From NCBI GenBank assembly GCA_028641055.1, contig CM054061.1, positions 28,507,523 to 28,571,522 on the forward strand: a stretch of DNA of 64,000 bases, in the 5' to 3' direction. The stretch's first letter is position 1; each line of letters starts with the position of its first letter. The stretch is from Alopecurus myosuroides. Its lineage: Eukaryota; Streptophyta; Magnoliopsida; Poales; Poaceae. Both the position numbers and the translations under genes were made by a program. Below are positions 12,215-24,492 of the stretch, piece after piece. The notes beneath the pieces were generated by a model, which saw only the letters and a program-made list of their open reading frames with translations, was not told where the DNA came from and did not search any database.

Positions 12215-12754
12215 TGATACGTCCATTTTGCATCACTATTTTATATGATAATTTCCCCCCATTCATTCTTATTTTCCCTATTAGAGAACTATACTTATGT
12301 TATTTTGTTATTTTGTATGTGTTTTACAGTTTTACAGAATTATTTATCACATCAGTAACTAGCCGAAAAAAGCACCTGCCAGAAAGGATATTTTCTGGAC
12401 GTCGGAAAAATCGTTATAATCAGAAAATAAGTTTTTGTCAAAAATCACCGGGTGAGCCCGAAGTGATGCTAGAGGGGATCCGGAGGAACCTAGGAAACTA
12501 CCAGGAGGTGGCTCCCTCTTGGTCGTGCCTTGTGGGCCCCTAGGAGCCTCAGGCCCCCGTCTGGCTCTCCTTCGGGCTACTTACCCCCCCGTGACCTAAA
12601 AATCCCGAGGAGGAACTTCATAGAATTTTTCCGCCGCCTCTTCGCAACAGAAACAACAGAGAGAATAAAACACCTTCCTGGCAGGGATATTCCGCCAAGT
12701 AAATTCCCTCTTGGAGGGGTAAATCATCACCAGCATCACCGTCATCGCACCAGG
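12215..12754 (+). repeat. Element 1 3' LTR, first segment
   Basis: Starts TGATACGTCCATTTTGCATC and is collinear with 2730-3270. It is interrupted at 12754 by element B and resumes at 22301. The CCAGG at 12750-12754 is one half of B's target duplication. Confidence 0.85.
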
Positions 12755-14115
12755 TGATGACCCACAAGTATAGGGGATTGCAACAGTCTTCGAGGGAAGT
12801 AAAACCCAAATTTATTGATTCGACACAAGGGGAGCCAAAGAGTATTTGTGAGCCCTAACAAGTGAGTTGTCAATTCACCTGCACCTGAAATTGGACTTGT
12901 TCATAGTGGTTTATCAGTAGTAACAGTTTATAGTAGCAGCAGTTGTGAAATAATAGCAGCAGTAAAATGAAAACAACAGTAGTAGTGTTTGAAGTAAACA
13001 TCGGGATTAAATATTGTAGGAATAGGGATAGATGAATGGGTGTTGCATGGATAAGATAGTTCATATAATAATAAAGACATTGGCATTGCAGATAAATAAG
13101 AGAAAGCATCCAAGCACTAAGTAACCATAGGCATGTGTTCCGTAAATAGTCGTACGTGCTCGCAGTGAGAACTTGCACAATATCTTTTGTCCTACCATCC
13201 CGTCTTCAGCGGGGCCTCAAGGGAACTACTGGTAATTAAGGTGTTCCTTTTAATAGAATACCGGAGCAAAGCATTAACGCTCCGTGAAAACATGTGATCC
13301 TCACATCACAGCCACCCCCTCCGGTTGTCCCAATTTCGGTCACTTCGGCGCCTCGGGTTCCATACAATGACATGTGTAAACAACTTGCAGGTATGATCAC
13401 GAAACAATAATTATCATTGTGATTCAATAACATGTCCAGATCTGAGATCATGGAACTCGGGCCCAAAGTGAGAAGCATTAAGCATAACAAGTTGCAGCAA
13501 TGTCAATAGCACTAATAGAAGATACTAGGCACTATGCCCTAACAATCACGGCATTATTACATGAACAATCTGATCCAATCCCTACCATCCCCTTCAGCCT
13601 ATAGCTGGGGAATTACTCACACATGGATGGGGGAAACATGGAAGGTCGATGGAGAGGCGTTGGTGATGAAGATGGGAGTGATCTCATCCAATTCCCCGTC
13701 CCGGAAGGGTGCCAGAACGTAGTTTTTGAACCCCGAAAAAGGATTCGCGATGGCGGTGGAGCTACGGACTTCTTCCTGGAAAACTATCGAACCCGCTCGG
13801 GTTTTATGGTTGAAGGAAACATATAGTCGAAAGGGGAGCCCGAGGGGGCCTGCGGGGCGCGCCATGGGGTGGTGTGGCCCCCCTCTGGCTCTTCTCATGT
13901 CCCCCTTTGGCTCTCGGGGTCTTCCGGGTGTTTTAAGACCAATGGGGTCTTTTCTGGGTAATTTCGCGAAAGTTGATTTTTCTGCACAAAAACGAGACGC
14001 CAAGGTAATTCTGCTAAAAACAGCATTAGTTCGTGTTAGTTGCATTCAAAACACACAAGCTTACAGAAAAACAATAAAAAGTGTTTGGAAAAGGAGATAC
14101 ATTTTCGACGTATCA
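12755..14115 (-). repeat. Element B 3' LTR (left copy)
   Basis: Plus-strand start TGATGACCCACAAGTATAGG and end TTTTCGACGTATCA; it is 1361 bp. The other LTR is 1229 bp, partly because it lacks a block found here around 13215-13265. The ORFs at 13236-14169 belong to the LTR and are not genes. Confidence 0.85.
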
Positions 14116-14126
14116 ACTCCCCCCAA
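14116..14126 (-). other. Polypurine tract of element B
   Basis: On the minus strand it reads TTGGGGGGAGT and abuts the 3' LTR. Confidence 0.65.
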
Positions 14127-16103
14127 TATTAGCTTATTGCTTGTCCTCAAGCAATTCAGTGACAACTGAGTGCAATAAAAGAATTTTACGAACACATTTG
14201 TTTCATATGATGTAAATATACTCACTATATGATCAAATACTTAATTATACTCATGATAAGATGGATGCAAGATACTTTCACTTAATAGCTATGCAAACCA
14301 TGAAGAGATAACAACATATTAATAATAAACAACATGAAGCATAACTATTTGCAAGATTGTAATCTTCATAATAGGATCTGATAAAGAAGTATCTCGCTTG
14401 CCCTTTTTTGTGGGGCAAAACATAAATGTCAGGGCACCTCTGAAATTCAAGGGAAGACTAGAAGTAAAGATATCAAACATACAAGTATCAAAGTTATACC
14501 ACAATCAACCGTTCTTTGGGACAAACACATCACACTAAGAATGACAATTATGCTCTCAAGAAAGTGCTGAAAGAATATGGTGGAGACTCAACATAAAAGT
14601 AAAATAAAGTCGCTTCGCAGAGGGAAGCAAAGATCACTGATGTGTTAGAGCTTTTATTTTATTAAACAGATGTATTAAAAGTTTGACCCTCCTCCCATCC
14701 ATCTTACACAAACCATGGCTAACCGAATCCTCGGGTGCCTGCCAACAATCACATACCATGGAGGAGTGTCTATATTTTAAGAGAGGTGTATGCTAGTGTC
14801 AACGAATGGTAAACAGAAAATACAGTACGTCACAAGCCAACTAGATTTCACAAGAGCAGCTCCCATATGAAGGACACATCTAGGTAGAAGGTCATCCCTC
14901 TTTCTCTTTTGTTTACACAATTATGCTTTGACTGATAAATCAGGGGCCAAAATAGTGACGAGAATTTGTTTGCATTAATTTGGGACTGGCACCCCGCTGC
15001 CCGCTCTTCTTTCAATTGGATAAGCGGATGAAGCCACTATGCCAGGATGTGAAATCCAATCAACGAGTGAGATAAAGATTCTCGATTGACGTCCTCATGA
15101 GCAAAAACAAGAACGCAAAACATGAGTAATTTTGAAAGTTTTAAAGGTAGCACATGAGCAATTTACTTTGGAGTGGTAGTTAAATACCACATGGGAGTTT
15201 ATAGTGGACTCTGTGGAATAACTTGGTTTTAAGGTGTTGGATGCACGAGTAGGGCTCATACTCAGTACAGGTGAATGTTAGCAATAGACCGGGAAGCGAC
15301 AATCGAGAGAGCAATAATTACCATAATCATGTTTGCGACAAAGTAAAATTAACCGAGACATAAAATTCATACTAGAACTCGAGGAAAAATAAATCATCGA
15401 GGCTTATTGACTTTTTGTTTTCAGTCTAAGCATGCGTGAGCATGTGCCAAGTCGATTCAAATGAAACAGTCAGAGGAGGCTACCACAATGTCCTACCCTT
15501 CTACGAATAGAATAATGCGAACAAATATTTATACGACAGGTCATTTACTATTAATAAATTGGAACAAAACATGAGAGAGAACGAACTATTAAGCAGCCAT
15601 TAAGTCACATATATCTTATACGAATAAACTAAGCATGCTCACATGGATGGATATATGTACAAAAATGAAAGCAAATAGAGTTCATACCAGCCTCTCACCA
15701 CAACTTGAATTGCCATAGATCGTCATTATTGCTCTTCACTTGTGGCTCGAATAATATATAATGAAAACCAAGCTCCAATGGAGTCACAGACGACTGTTGA
15801 ACTCTGCATCAAACTTTAGAAAACAAAAGAAGAACAACAAATATTTTTGGGTTTTTCAATTAAAGCACGAGCAAAAGAGAACAAGCAAACAAAGAAAAAT
15901 CTTTTTTTTTGAAATGAAACAAGAATAAAAGAAAGCAAGCAACAAACAAAGCAAAATATTTTTGGGTTTTTGAATATTAAACTGCAACTAAAGAATAAAG
16001 AAAACCAACTAAAGAAACAAATGGAGAGAAATAACAGAAATATTTTTGGTCTTTTTGTGTTTGGGAAAGCGAAAACAAAACAATAAAAACAAAAGAAATG
16101 AAA
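14127..16103 (-). other. Element B untranslated 3' region
   Basis: About 2 kb without a convincing ORF. Around 15841, 15955 and 16039 an A-rich unit containing TATTTTTGGGTTTTT recurs at irregular spacing (roughly 114 and 84 bp). Nothing else is recognised. Confidence 0.5.
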
Positions 16104-16484
16104 TCAAGCGAAAGAAACAAAAATAAGCGAAAGAAAAGAAACCATGGATATACAAAGAACCGACAGAATATGATATATAAATGAGTGTGAAGTCAGTATA
16201 CCTCCCCCAAGCTTAGGATTTTGGCCTAAGGGGAGATCAATCACCATGGGGACCATGAGGTGGCGCCCCTGTAGTATGATGAGGAGGAACCCTCCTCCTG
16301 ATATGTGCTCGAGGATGCGCCGGTGTACTGCGTGTTGTGGTTCTCGGGAGGCGCGTCTCAGCCTCTCCTTGGTACTCAGATGCTCTTTTACCTGCTCCTT
16401 GGAGAGCGACCATGGTGACCTGTCAATCTTAAACAAAAAGCAGGCTGAGGCAAAGTAACTTTTCGCTCCTCTCCATTTATACAC
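16104..16484 (-). pseudogene. Element B short ORF downstream of the ORF1-like frame
   Basis: A 126-codon minus-strand frame. The middle part (FKIDRSPWSLSKEQVKEHL, SREPQHAVHRRILEHI) has charged, codon-like composition and may be the tail of the preceding ORF1-like protein. After LGQNPKLGGG the frame runs into the CCCCCAAGCTT polypurine-like site (16205-16215), so the C-terminus is probably not real. No domain recognised. Confidence 0.35.
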
Positions 16485-16531
16485 AAAACTCTATATACTA
16501 AACATTCAGCAGTAGAGTTAGTAGTGACAAA

Positions 16532-17259
16532 CTAATGGTATTTCATGGAAGCAAGGTTAAGCCTACATGGAGCAATTATTTCATCATTAGGGTCAATGGA
16601 AACATTTAAAGCAGTTGCTACACGTGTACCAATAATGCCCCCAAAAATAGGCCCAGATGTAGCAAGCTGGCATGCAACAAGTGCACCAAGGTTATACTTC
16701 GTGCTACGGTTCAGCGGAGCATCAATGAAATCAAGGTGGTAACTAGAAATGTTGCTAGTGTTCTCCCAACCAAGGATACTAGTAGCAAGATAGTAAGTAA
16801 AGTATCTAACAGCAGGAAGTTCAATGTTCCTTATCTTCCCACGCTGTGATGAGCGACCGTCATCCTTAGTGATTTCTCGGTAGAGCCCCTGGAGGTCTGC
16901 TGGTTTATCTTGAATCCTGCTCGATGTCCCGGTGGCGTTGATACCTATAATAGCACAAAATTCTACCAAGGACAAAGAAACATGACTACTATATAACTTG
17001 AAGGCAACAGTTGGACCAAAATGTGTGTTCTGAAATTTAAAGCTCTTAACAAAAGTTTTTGTGAGAGTGGCATACTAAGGGCTTTCATCGTCATAAAGTT
17101 GGTTAGACCAACTCTTTCATTAAGCATACGAAAGTCATCTAATAAACCTGTACTTCTTAAAAATGTACTACACGGAAAGCTAGATGGGTTAACGATACCA
17201 TCATCTCCCGCATCGTCAATAGTCGGTGCAACAACGTCTTCATTGTACGATGGCCTCAC
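16532..17259 (-). pseudogene. Element B Athila ORF1-like frame
   Basis: Two overlapping minus-strand frames (17259-16963 and 16975-16532) join across a frameshift near 17020. The first contains NERVGLTNFMTMKALSMPLS, the second SLVEFCAIIGINATG and AVRYFTYYLATSILGW. This F-L-x-x-F-C/x-x-x-G pattern in a plant gypsy element, between protease and LTR, resembles the family called Arabidopsis retrotransposon ORF-1 (Athila). Its function is unknown. The assignment is from memory of the family pattern and is tentative. Confidence 0.45.
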
Positions 17260-18325
17260 TGAAGTGGATGAGCGTGGGGGCCTTGTCCTTCTAGGGAATC
17301 ACTCCTAAATATTTCTCCAAAATTATAACTATCCATCTCTGAAATTTTTCAACAATCATCACAAAAATTAATTTCAAGCAACTATAAGGTGGAGACTACC
17401 ATAGGGACTTATATTAGAGCTAAACATACATCAAAAATACATTATTTCTACTCAAATGAAGCATGCAAACTCACATAAGCTGTCACCTACAGTACCAAAA
17501 TACTCAAGAAATACTTCACTAAACAAAATTCTACTTGGATCATCTGAGGAGTCACATACCGGAGATCAAACACACCAAATCTTAGCACAAATGATGGGCT
17601 AAAGAAGGAGATCAAAAATCCATAGGGAGAACAGCAAGAACACGGGTTTCACGAAATGTTTTCAGTTTGGGAGGTGAGAGAGAAGATTTTGGCAGGGGAG
17701 TGAGTTAGTGGGGGGCCATGGGGGCCCACACCATGTGCTGACGCCACCAGGGGGCTGGCCGCGCCACCCCATGGTGTGCCTGACTGGTGGATCCCCCTGT
17801 GGCCTCCCAGGTAGCTTTCTGCCTCATTTTTGACGAAAAAATTATTATAATTTTTCTGGAATTTTTCGAGAAACTTTAATTTTCGGACTTTTTTAAGAAT
17901 TTTAGAAATAATAATATCGCTGGAAAACAAAGTGAAAAGGTGGAAAAGAAAACCAAAACCAGCACTACATAGGTTCTATGACACTCTAATGGAAGAATAT
18001 CCAAAGAAAACAAAGGTGGTAGTGGTGAAACCGAAAGTATGGATGGTGAAAACATGCATAGCCTCATAAATCAGAGTGAAAATATCAGGAAAGCATGCAT
18101 AGGATGGTGGAAAACATGATTGTACTCAAGTAGCAATGTGATAACAGAAGTAAACATGGTGAAAACATAATGGGGAAGGTGAAATCATAGTGAAAACATT
18201 GTCATTCAAAATCATTTTGTTAACAAGAGTGATCAAGTCTTCTTACCAGAACAATTTTCATATGAAGCAAACTTCGCTAATCACTAAATAATTATGTTAC
18301 CTCAACCTTGATAGACATAGTCCAA
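17260..18325 (-). other. Element B spacer between ORF1-like frame and protease
   Basis: No coding signal. A GC-rich patch at 17690-17820 (GGGGGCCATGGGGGCCCACAC and a mirrored CCACCCCATGGTG) resembles the GC-rich core of the LTRs here. It may be a fragment of another LTR or a structured RNA segment. Confidence 0.4.
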
Positions 18326-18996
18326 TCATAATAATTTCATATCCTTTGGTGGTACTGGAATGTGATAATAAAATTCTCCAATCTTGATGGTCTCAATATT
18401 TTCAATTGAATTTAGACTATATTTCTTATCAATCTTCTTGGGAAAATAAATAGTGTGCTCTTTATCATTAACATTAAAAGTAACTTTTCCTTGATTGCAA
18501 TCAATAACCGCCCCTACAGTATTTCGAAAAGGTCTTCCAAGAATAATAGAAATATTATCATCTTCAGGCATTTCCAACATAACAAAGTCAGTTAATACCA
18601 GACAATTATTAGCAACTTGAACAGGAACATCCTCACATATACCCACAGGAATAGCAGTAGACTTATCACTCATTTGCAAAGATATCTCAGTTGGTATTAA
18701 TTTTTCTAGGAGAGTCTTTTATAAAGAATAAAAGGCATGACACTAACTCCAGCTCCCAAATCACACAAAGCAGTTCTAACATACGTATTTTTAATAGAAC
18801 AGGGAATAGTTGGTATACCAGGATCTCCAAGTTTTTTAGGAACCTTGCCATTAAAAGAGTAATTAGCAAGCATAGTGGAAATTTCCCGATTAGGAATCTT
18901 CCTTTTGTTAGAGACAATATCTTTGATATGTTTTGCATAATGAGGCAATTTAATAGCATCAGTTAAAGGAATTTGCAAGAACAAAGGTTTCATCAT
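18326..18996 (-). pseudogene. Element B aspartic protease
   Basis: The minus-strand frame at 18996-18706 gives KLPHYAKHIKDIVSNKRKIP, GDPGIPTIPCSIKN, and ALCDLGAGVSVMPF. This is the protease active site with its preceding Cys intact, unlike element 1. After a short frame break the second part (18679-18326) reads SDKSTAIPVGICEDVPVQV and ISIILGRPFRNTVGAVIDC. A zinc knuckle is not visible before it. The break between parts (18680-18705) would stop full-length translation. Confidence 0.72.
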
Positions 18997-19167
18997 TCAC
19001 AAAACTTTTTATAGTGTTCTTCTTCTTTTTTATTTGTGTTTCTTAATAGGATAAGGCATTGGTTTTTGTACCCAAGGTTCTCTCTCATTGCCATGTTTAT
19101 TAGCAATAAAATCTTCCTTAGTGTACTTTGTATTTTTAGTTTGTTTTTCAGGTTCCTTTTCAATTTC

Positions 19168-20983
19168 TTATTTATCAGAAGGATCATTCTTTTCATTACT
19201 GCTTTCAGTTTCAGCATCAGAGATAGATATACTATTAGGATCTTTAGCAAGTTTGGAGGATTCTACATCACTTTTATGTTTCTTCTTCTTTTTCTTCTTA
19301 GTATGAATAACATTATTATTAGTTTGCTGAGAATCTTGTTCAATTCTTTTAGGATGTCCCTCGGGATATAAAGGATCTTGTCTAGAAATACCATTTCTAG
19401 TTCTTATTTCATAAGCATGTTTCTCTTTAGAAGAATTAACCAGCAAATATTTTTGCACTTTAGCAAGTTGATCAATTTGAGTTTGAACCATTTGAAAATG
19501 TTTAACAAGCATTTTAACATCATTAGAGGTTCTTTCTATAATACCATGCAAATTATAAATAGCTCTAGAGTTTTTCATTAGGTGATTTTGCACTCTCATA
19601 TTAAAATTATCTTGCTTAATAACATAATTATCAAATTTATCTAAACATTGATCAGGAGTTTTATTATAGGGAATATCTCTACTATCAAAATGCTGGAGAG
19701 AGTGTACCTCAATGGTGGATGAGTGAGGGATTGGCTTACATAATTCTTGTATAGGTGGAAGATTCTTCACATCTTCAAATTTAATACCCCTCTCTTTAAG
19801 AGATTTCTTGGCTTCTCTCATCACTTCATCATTTAATCAAATCATTCCGCTCTTCTTGGGTGTTGGTGATGGTGTTGATACCGTCGTAGGGGTCGGCTCA
19901 GGCTCAACCATAGCCCATTCATCATGTTTTTGGCTTATTTTAGCCATTAATTCCTCAGCTTCATCTAGAGTTCTTTTCCTGAAAACACAACCAGCACAAC
20001 TATCCAGGTATCTCCTAGATTCAACAGTCAGTCCATTATAGAATATCTCAAGAAGTTCATTATTTTCTAGCTTATGTCCAGGTGTAGTTCTAACTAAAGA
20101 ACAAAACCTTGCCCAATATACAGGCAATTTCTCTCCTTCCAATTGCTTGAAATTAAATATTTTGTAAAGTAGCATGTTGAGCACTAGCAGGAAAAATATT
20201 TCTGAAAGAAAGCATTAACCAAACCAATAGGACTATCAATAGATCCCGGAGACAAATTATTAAACCAAGTTTTAGCTCCATGTTTTAATGAGAAAGGGAA
20301 TAGTTTAGCAACAAAGTAGGTACGTTTCTTAAGATCATCAGCGAATAAACTACTCAAAGAGGAGCGCTCATTCATATGTTTCATAGCACTTTCATTTTCA
20401 GTACCACAAAAAGGTTCTTTCTCAACAATAGATATATAAGATAAATCAAGGGAGAAATCATAATCATTATCCCTAATATTAATTGGAGAGGTGGCAAACT
20501 TAGCATCAGGAGATAATTTATATTTAACAACACGACTTTCAATAAGACTTCATAGCATGTATTTCATCAATAAGATCATCATTAAGTTTATCCTTCATAG
20601 CATGTATTTCATCAATAAGATCATCATTAAGTTTAATATAGGAATTACCAAAATCATCATAAGGATTCTCTCTAAACTCAGGTGAAACAGCAGGAGTAAC
20701 AGGAGTTTCAGTGTTTGCAATATTTTTAGCTTTAGCAATAGTAGCATCTAAGAAAGGACCAAGAGAACCACTCTCATCAAGCACATTAGAAGCATCATCA
20801 ACAATATCAGAAGTATTTTCAGATTCAGCTAGCATAAGTAGCACGTGTAGCATGTGTATGTGGTGGTGCAAGCAGCTTACTCATAACAGACAGTGAATTA
20901 AGAGCAACATAGGTGTTCAGAGTTGTACCTCTTCTTGTAGTGGATGGTAATATAGGAACCTTTCCATCACGAGTTTTACCCAT
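19168..20983 (-). pseudogene. Element B gag
   Basis: The likely start is ATG at 20983 (MGKTRDGKVPILPSTTRRG). Translation then shifts frame near 20850 into ESENTSDIVDDASNVLDE. Later pieces are KLFPFSLKHGAKTWFNNLSPGSI (retrotransposon gag core, 20184-20384), NFKQLEGEKLPVYWARFCSL and ENNELLEIFYNGLT (19837-20184), and a coiled-coil-like NDVKMLVKHFQMVQTQIDQL (19168-19824). It ends in a lysine- and serine-rich tail. The gag core order is normal for Athila-lineage elements, but at least four frame changes or stops break it. A 45-bp tandem duplication lies at 20548-20637. Confidence 0.72.
20548..20637 (-). repeat. 45-bp tandem duplication in element B gag
   Basis: Two adjacent 45-bp units (20548-20592 and 20593-20637) are nearly identical. 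They encode a repeated 15-residue unit KLNDDLIDEIHAMKD. The unit is a multiple of three, so frame was kept. Confidence 0.8.
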
Positions 20984-21041
20984 GATGAATGATTGGCGGT
21001 AGATAATAGTAATCTCCGGTGAGCTTGCAAATAAAGCTATG

Positions 21042-21060
21042 CTCCCCGGCAGCGGCGCCA
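21042..21060 (-). other. Primer-binding site of element B
   Basis: Minus-strand TGGCGCCGCTGCCGGGGAG lies 11 bases inside the 5' LTR, the same type of site as in elements 1 and C. Confidence 0.8.
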
Positions 21061-21071
21061 GAAAATAGTCT

Positions 21072-22300
21072 TGATGACCCACAAGTATAGGGGATCGAAA
21101 CAGTCTTCGAGGAAAGTAAATCCCAAATTTATTGATTCGACACAGAGGGAGCTAACAATATTTGTGAGCCTCAACAAGTGAGTTGTCAATTCACTTGCAC
21201 CTGAAAGTGGACTTGTTCGCAGTGGTTTATCAGTAGTAACAGTTTTATAGTAGAAGTGGTAGTGAAATAATAGCAGCAGTGAAATGAAAACAGCAGAAGT
21301 AGTGTTTGACGTAAACACCGGGATTAAATACTTTAGGCATAGGGATAGATGAATGGGTGTTGCATGGATAAGATAGTTCATATAATAATCTAGACATGGG
21401 CATTGCAGATAAATAAGATAAAGCATCCAAGCACTAAGTAACCATAGGCATGTGTTCCGTAAATAGTCGTACGTGCTCGCAATGAGAACTTGCACAACAT
21501 CTTTTGTCCTACCAGCCCGTTTTCAGCGGGGCCACAAGCATCCAAGCATTAACACTCCATGAACACATGTGATCCTCTTATCATATCCATCCCCTCCGAA
21601 TGTCCCAATTTCTGTCACTTCAGGGCCTCGGGTTCCGGACAATGATATGTGTAAACAACTTTGAGGTATGATCAAGAAACAATAATTATCATCGTGATTA
21701 AATAACATGTTCAGATCTGAGATCATGGAACTCGGGCCCAAAGTTACAAGCATTAAGCATAACAAGTTGCAACAATGTCAATCGCACTAATAGAAGATAC
21801 TAGGCACTATGCCCTAACTATCACGGCATTATTACATGAACAATGTCATCCAATCCCTACCATCCCCTTCATCCTACAATTGGGGAATTACTCACACATG
21901 AATGGGGAAACATGGATGGTCGATGGAGAGGCATTGGTGATGACGATGGCAATGATCTCCTCCAATTCCCTATCCCGGCAGTGTGCCAGAACGGAGGTTC
22001 TGAACCCCGAAAAAGGATTCGTGATGGCGGCGGAGCTACGGACTTCTTACTGGAAACTATCAGACCCACTCGGGTTTTAGGGTTGAGGCAATATATAGTC
22101 GAAAGGGGAGCCCGAGGGGGTCTTTGCTGGCCCACACCACCAGGTGGGGTGACCTAGGGGGGCGCGCCAGTGGGTGGTGTGTCCCCCCTCTAGCTCTTCT
22201 CATGGCCCCTTTTGGCTCCCGGAGTCATCCGGTGTTTTAAGACCAATGGGGTATTTTCTGGCCAAGTGTTCGGAAAAGGAGATACGTTTTCGATGTGTCA
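21072..22300 (-). repeat. Element B 5' LTR (right copy)
   Basis: Collinear with 12755-14115 but shorter. It ends CGATGTGTCA at 22300 and is followed by the CCAGG target duplication (22301-22305). Confidence 0.85.
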
Positions 22301-23273
22301 CCAGGCATCGTCAAGATCATCATCGTCATCGTCCTCGCCATCAGCACCATCATCCTCACCATCCACCTCTGTCACACTGTAACAATTAGTGTTCTATATT
22401 GTTGTTTTCCACTAGATCTCTCTCCTTGTGTGAATTACTTGTTTGTAGTTGTTGATTATGATATTTATCGGTGTTTCCACCTTATGACCAGATTGTTATT
22501 CATCCATTTATCACCTCTGATGATGTACCCTATGATGTGTTGTGAATATATCATTTAGTTCTCGGGAACATGGGAGAAATTTAGTTGTTAGTAGTCATGT
22601 TTCATTGAGTAATATTTATCGGTTTGATATTTAAGTTATGTTGTTATTTTTCTTGTGGTGTTATGTGAGCGTCGACTACATAGTACTTCACCTTTTAAGG
22701 TCCTAGAGAAATGCATTGTGTGTTTAATTTCTTGTGGTGGGTATCCGGAGTGACTGAAACCTAAACCCCATCTTGCAATACTTCACATAAGGGAGTAATA
22801 GATACCACGAGTTTACTGCTACAGTTAGATTTATTTCTTAATTACTTTCTTGTATTTGCAAGTAGTGTAATCGTATGTGTGAATTAATTTGGGTAGGATG
22901 GTGCACTAGCATAGGTCTACCCACATAACACTTACCAAAATGGTAAAGATTATTCAACGGCGTGCGATGAAAATAACTAGACGAAACCTCCCATGTTTCC
23001 CCAGGAAATTTTTAGCCTTTATAAGAAACACCACCAGCTTTTCCTTTGAGCTAAAACGCATTGGTCCACTTGCAGCAACTATTTACTTTCTTTGTTGTTT
23101 ACTTGTTATCTCTTTGTTACTATTACAAAATCCCCTAAACAATTGTTCTGTAGTGTTTATAGTGAAACCTTGCTCGAAACTATTTATCGATACCTTCTCC
23201 TCCTTGTTGGGTTCGACACTCTTATTTTTCGAAAAAAAAGTTACGATTGATCCCCTACACTTGTGGGTATTCA
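22301..23273 (+). repeat. Element 1 3' LTR, second segment
   Basis: Resumes the LTR interrupted at 12754; collinear with about 3270-4239. It ends CTTGTGGGTATTCA. Confidence 0.82.
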
Positions 23274-24492
23274 GCAGGAGGTATTGATTTTTAAATTGGT
23301 CTTCAGTATAGTTTTAACCAAAAACAACGAAAGAGAACAAACATGGTAGTTCATGGATACTTCACAGAGCACATACCGGTGGGTTCAAACTTCCAACCGC
23401 AGCAGACGAAGGGGAGAAACTGATCACACTAGTTCAGGCCTTATTCGGTTGCAGAGGATTAGATCACCTAGTGGGTCTAACCTCTGCAGTTATTGGCGAT
23501 CCCATTCGTCACCATAATCCCCACCAATCCCTCTCTCCATATTCCATATTTATCTCTGCTCTCATTGTTCATTCGTTAATCCCTGGAGCGAAAAGCACAT
23601 GTTATGCAGCAGCAAGAAACATGATAACCATTCCTCTTAAATAGATAATATAAACAACGAAAATAGTAACTTTCTAGCAAAATAATAATCAGCAACTAAT
23701 AAATAAATTCATCATCACACTTCAACTTGATCCATCAACTTTTTAATAAGATTTCATCAACCGGCCACGAAATTTCAGGAAGTAAAACTAGAAATCAATA
23801 AACACAAATATTTCATCCAAAACCGAGCTTGACATGAGTTCAAAGACAGTACTCGTTGCAAGACCAAGTATTCATTACAACTGCATTTTCATTGCAAGAA
23901 CAAACTGCTGGAACAACCGTACTACTGATCAATGGGGATACATGTTTTTTATTCATTGCATTGCAGCTGCATATTATGGAAGCATCCAAGAAAAAATAAC
24001 TGCTTCATAGTCAGAGAGATATCTAATGTCTCAGACTCGCCATACACTAAAAAATAATAAGGTATATTCACTCAACATTCAGTCAATCTGGGATCTAACA
24101 ATATCTATGGATCAAAAGTTCCAAGCTAACAGATGTCCTCAAATGAAACAAGTAAATCAATTTGAAGAAACAAGTGGAAGGAAATTTACCAATACAACTA
24201 ATGAACCAAAAAGTTGGAAAGTTTAGATTTTGTTGATAGGAGTTCCTTTGCTACTCCATTTCCATGTGCAGCCACATCAGAGCGGCTTTATGTTAGCACA
24301 GATGAAGAGCTTATGATTCCGTGGATTTTTAAAGACCCGCGGGGCTTTCACCTTCTCCTCGTGTGAGAACTCCATTGTGCTTAGTCGAGCAATGCAGTTC
24401 TTGATTGATTATACATCCACATTGATTGAATCAAATGTTTCATCCTTGATCTTGCTGGTCATTATTTCAATGTACCTTTCCATCATGGAAAC
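23274..24492. other. Unassigned sequence between element 1 and the next LTR fragment
   Basis: About 1.2 kb with no recognised transposon ends and no convincing ORF (24026-24226 is open but has no motif). Around 23438-23540 a TTATTCGGTTGCAGAGGATT stretch is followed by an imperfect mirror (AACCTCTGCAGTTATTGG). This resembles a decayed small DNA transposon (MITE). It is the continuation of the sequence that element 1 split at 2729. Confidence 0.35.

Larger units (their letters stand above)
12755..22300 (-). mobile_element. Element B: non-autonomous gag-protease gypsy element
   Basis: LTRs lie at 12755-14115 and 21072-22300, with perfect CCAGG duplications on both sides. It is oriented on the minus strand: the primer site is at 21042-21060 and the polypurine tract at 14116-14126. 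The interior holds broken gag and protease frames (20983 down to 18326) and then an Athila-ORF1-like frame (17259-16532). Across 14116-18325 I find no reverse transcriptase, RNase H or integrase motif in any frame. It would therefore depend on enzymes from an autonomous relative. Element 1 has the same style of LTR end and primer site and is a plausible type of partner. Confidence 0.85.
2730..23273 (+). mobile_element. Element 1: Athila-lineage Ty3/gypsy LTR retrotransposon, with element B nested in its 3' LTR
   Basis: The left LTR starts TGATAC at 2730 and the right LTR ends ...GTATTCA at 23273. The flanking five bases are GCATG (2725-2729) and GCAGG (23274-23278), a target duplication with one later change. 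Removing nested element B leaves two LTRs of about 1510 bp each and an 8-kb interior. The order is gag, protease, reverse transcriptase, RNase H, integrase, then a long untranslated tail, as in Ty3/gypsy elements. Every domain carries stops or frameshifts and the LTRs have diverged clearly, so this is an old, dead copy. It is autonomous in layout but not in function. Confidence 0.88.

Noticed and set aside
13236..14169. ORFs of 84-147 codons
   Set aside because: They belong to the element B LTR and overlap on opposite strands.
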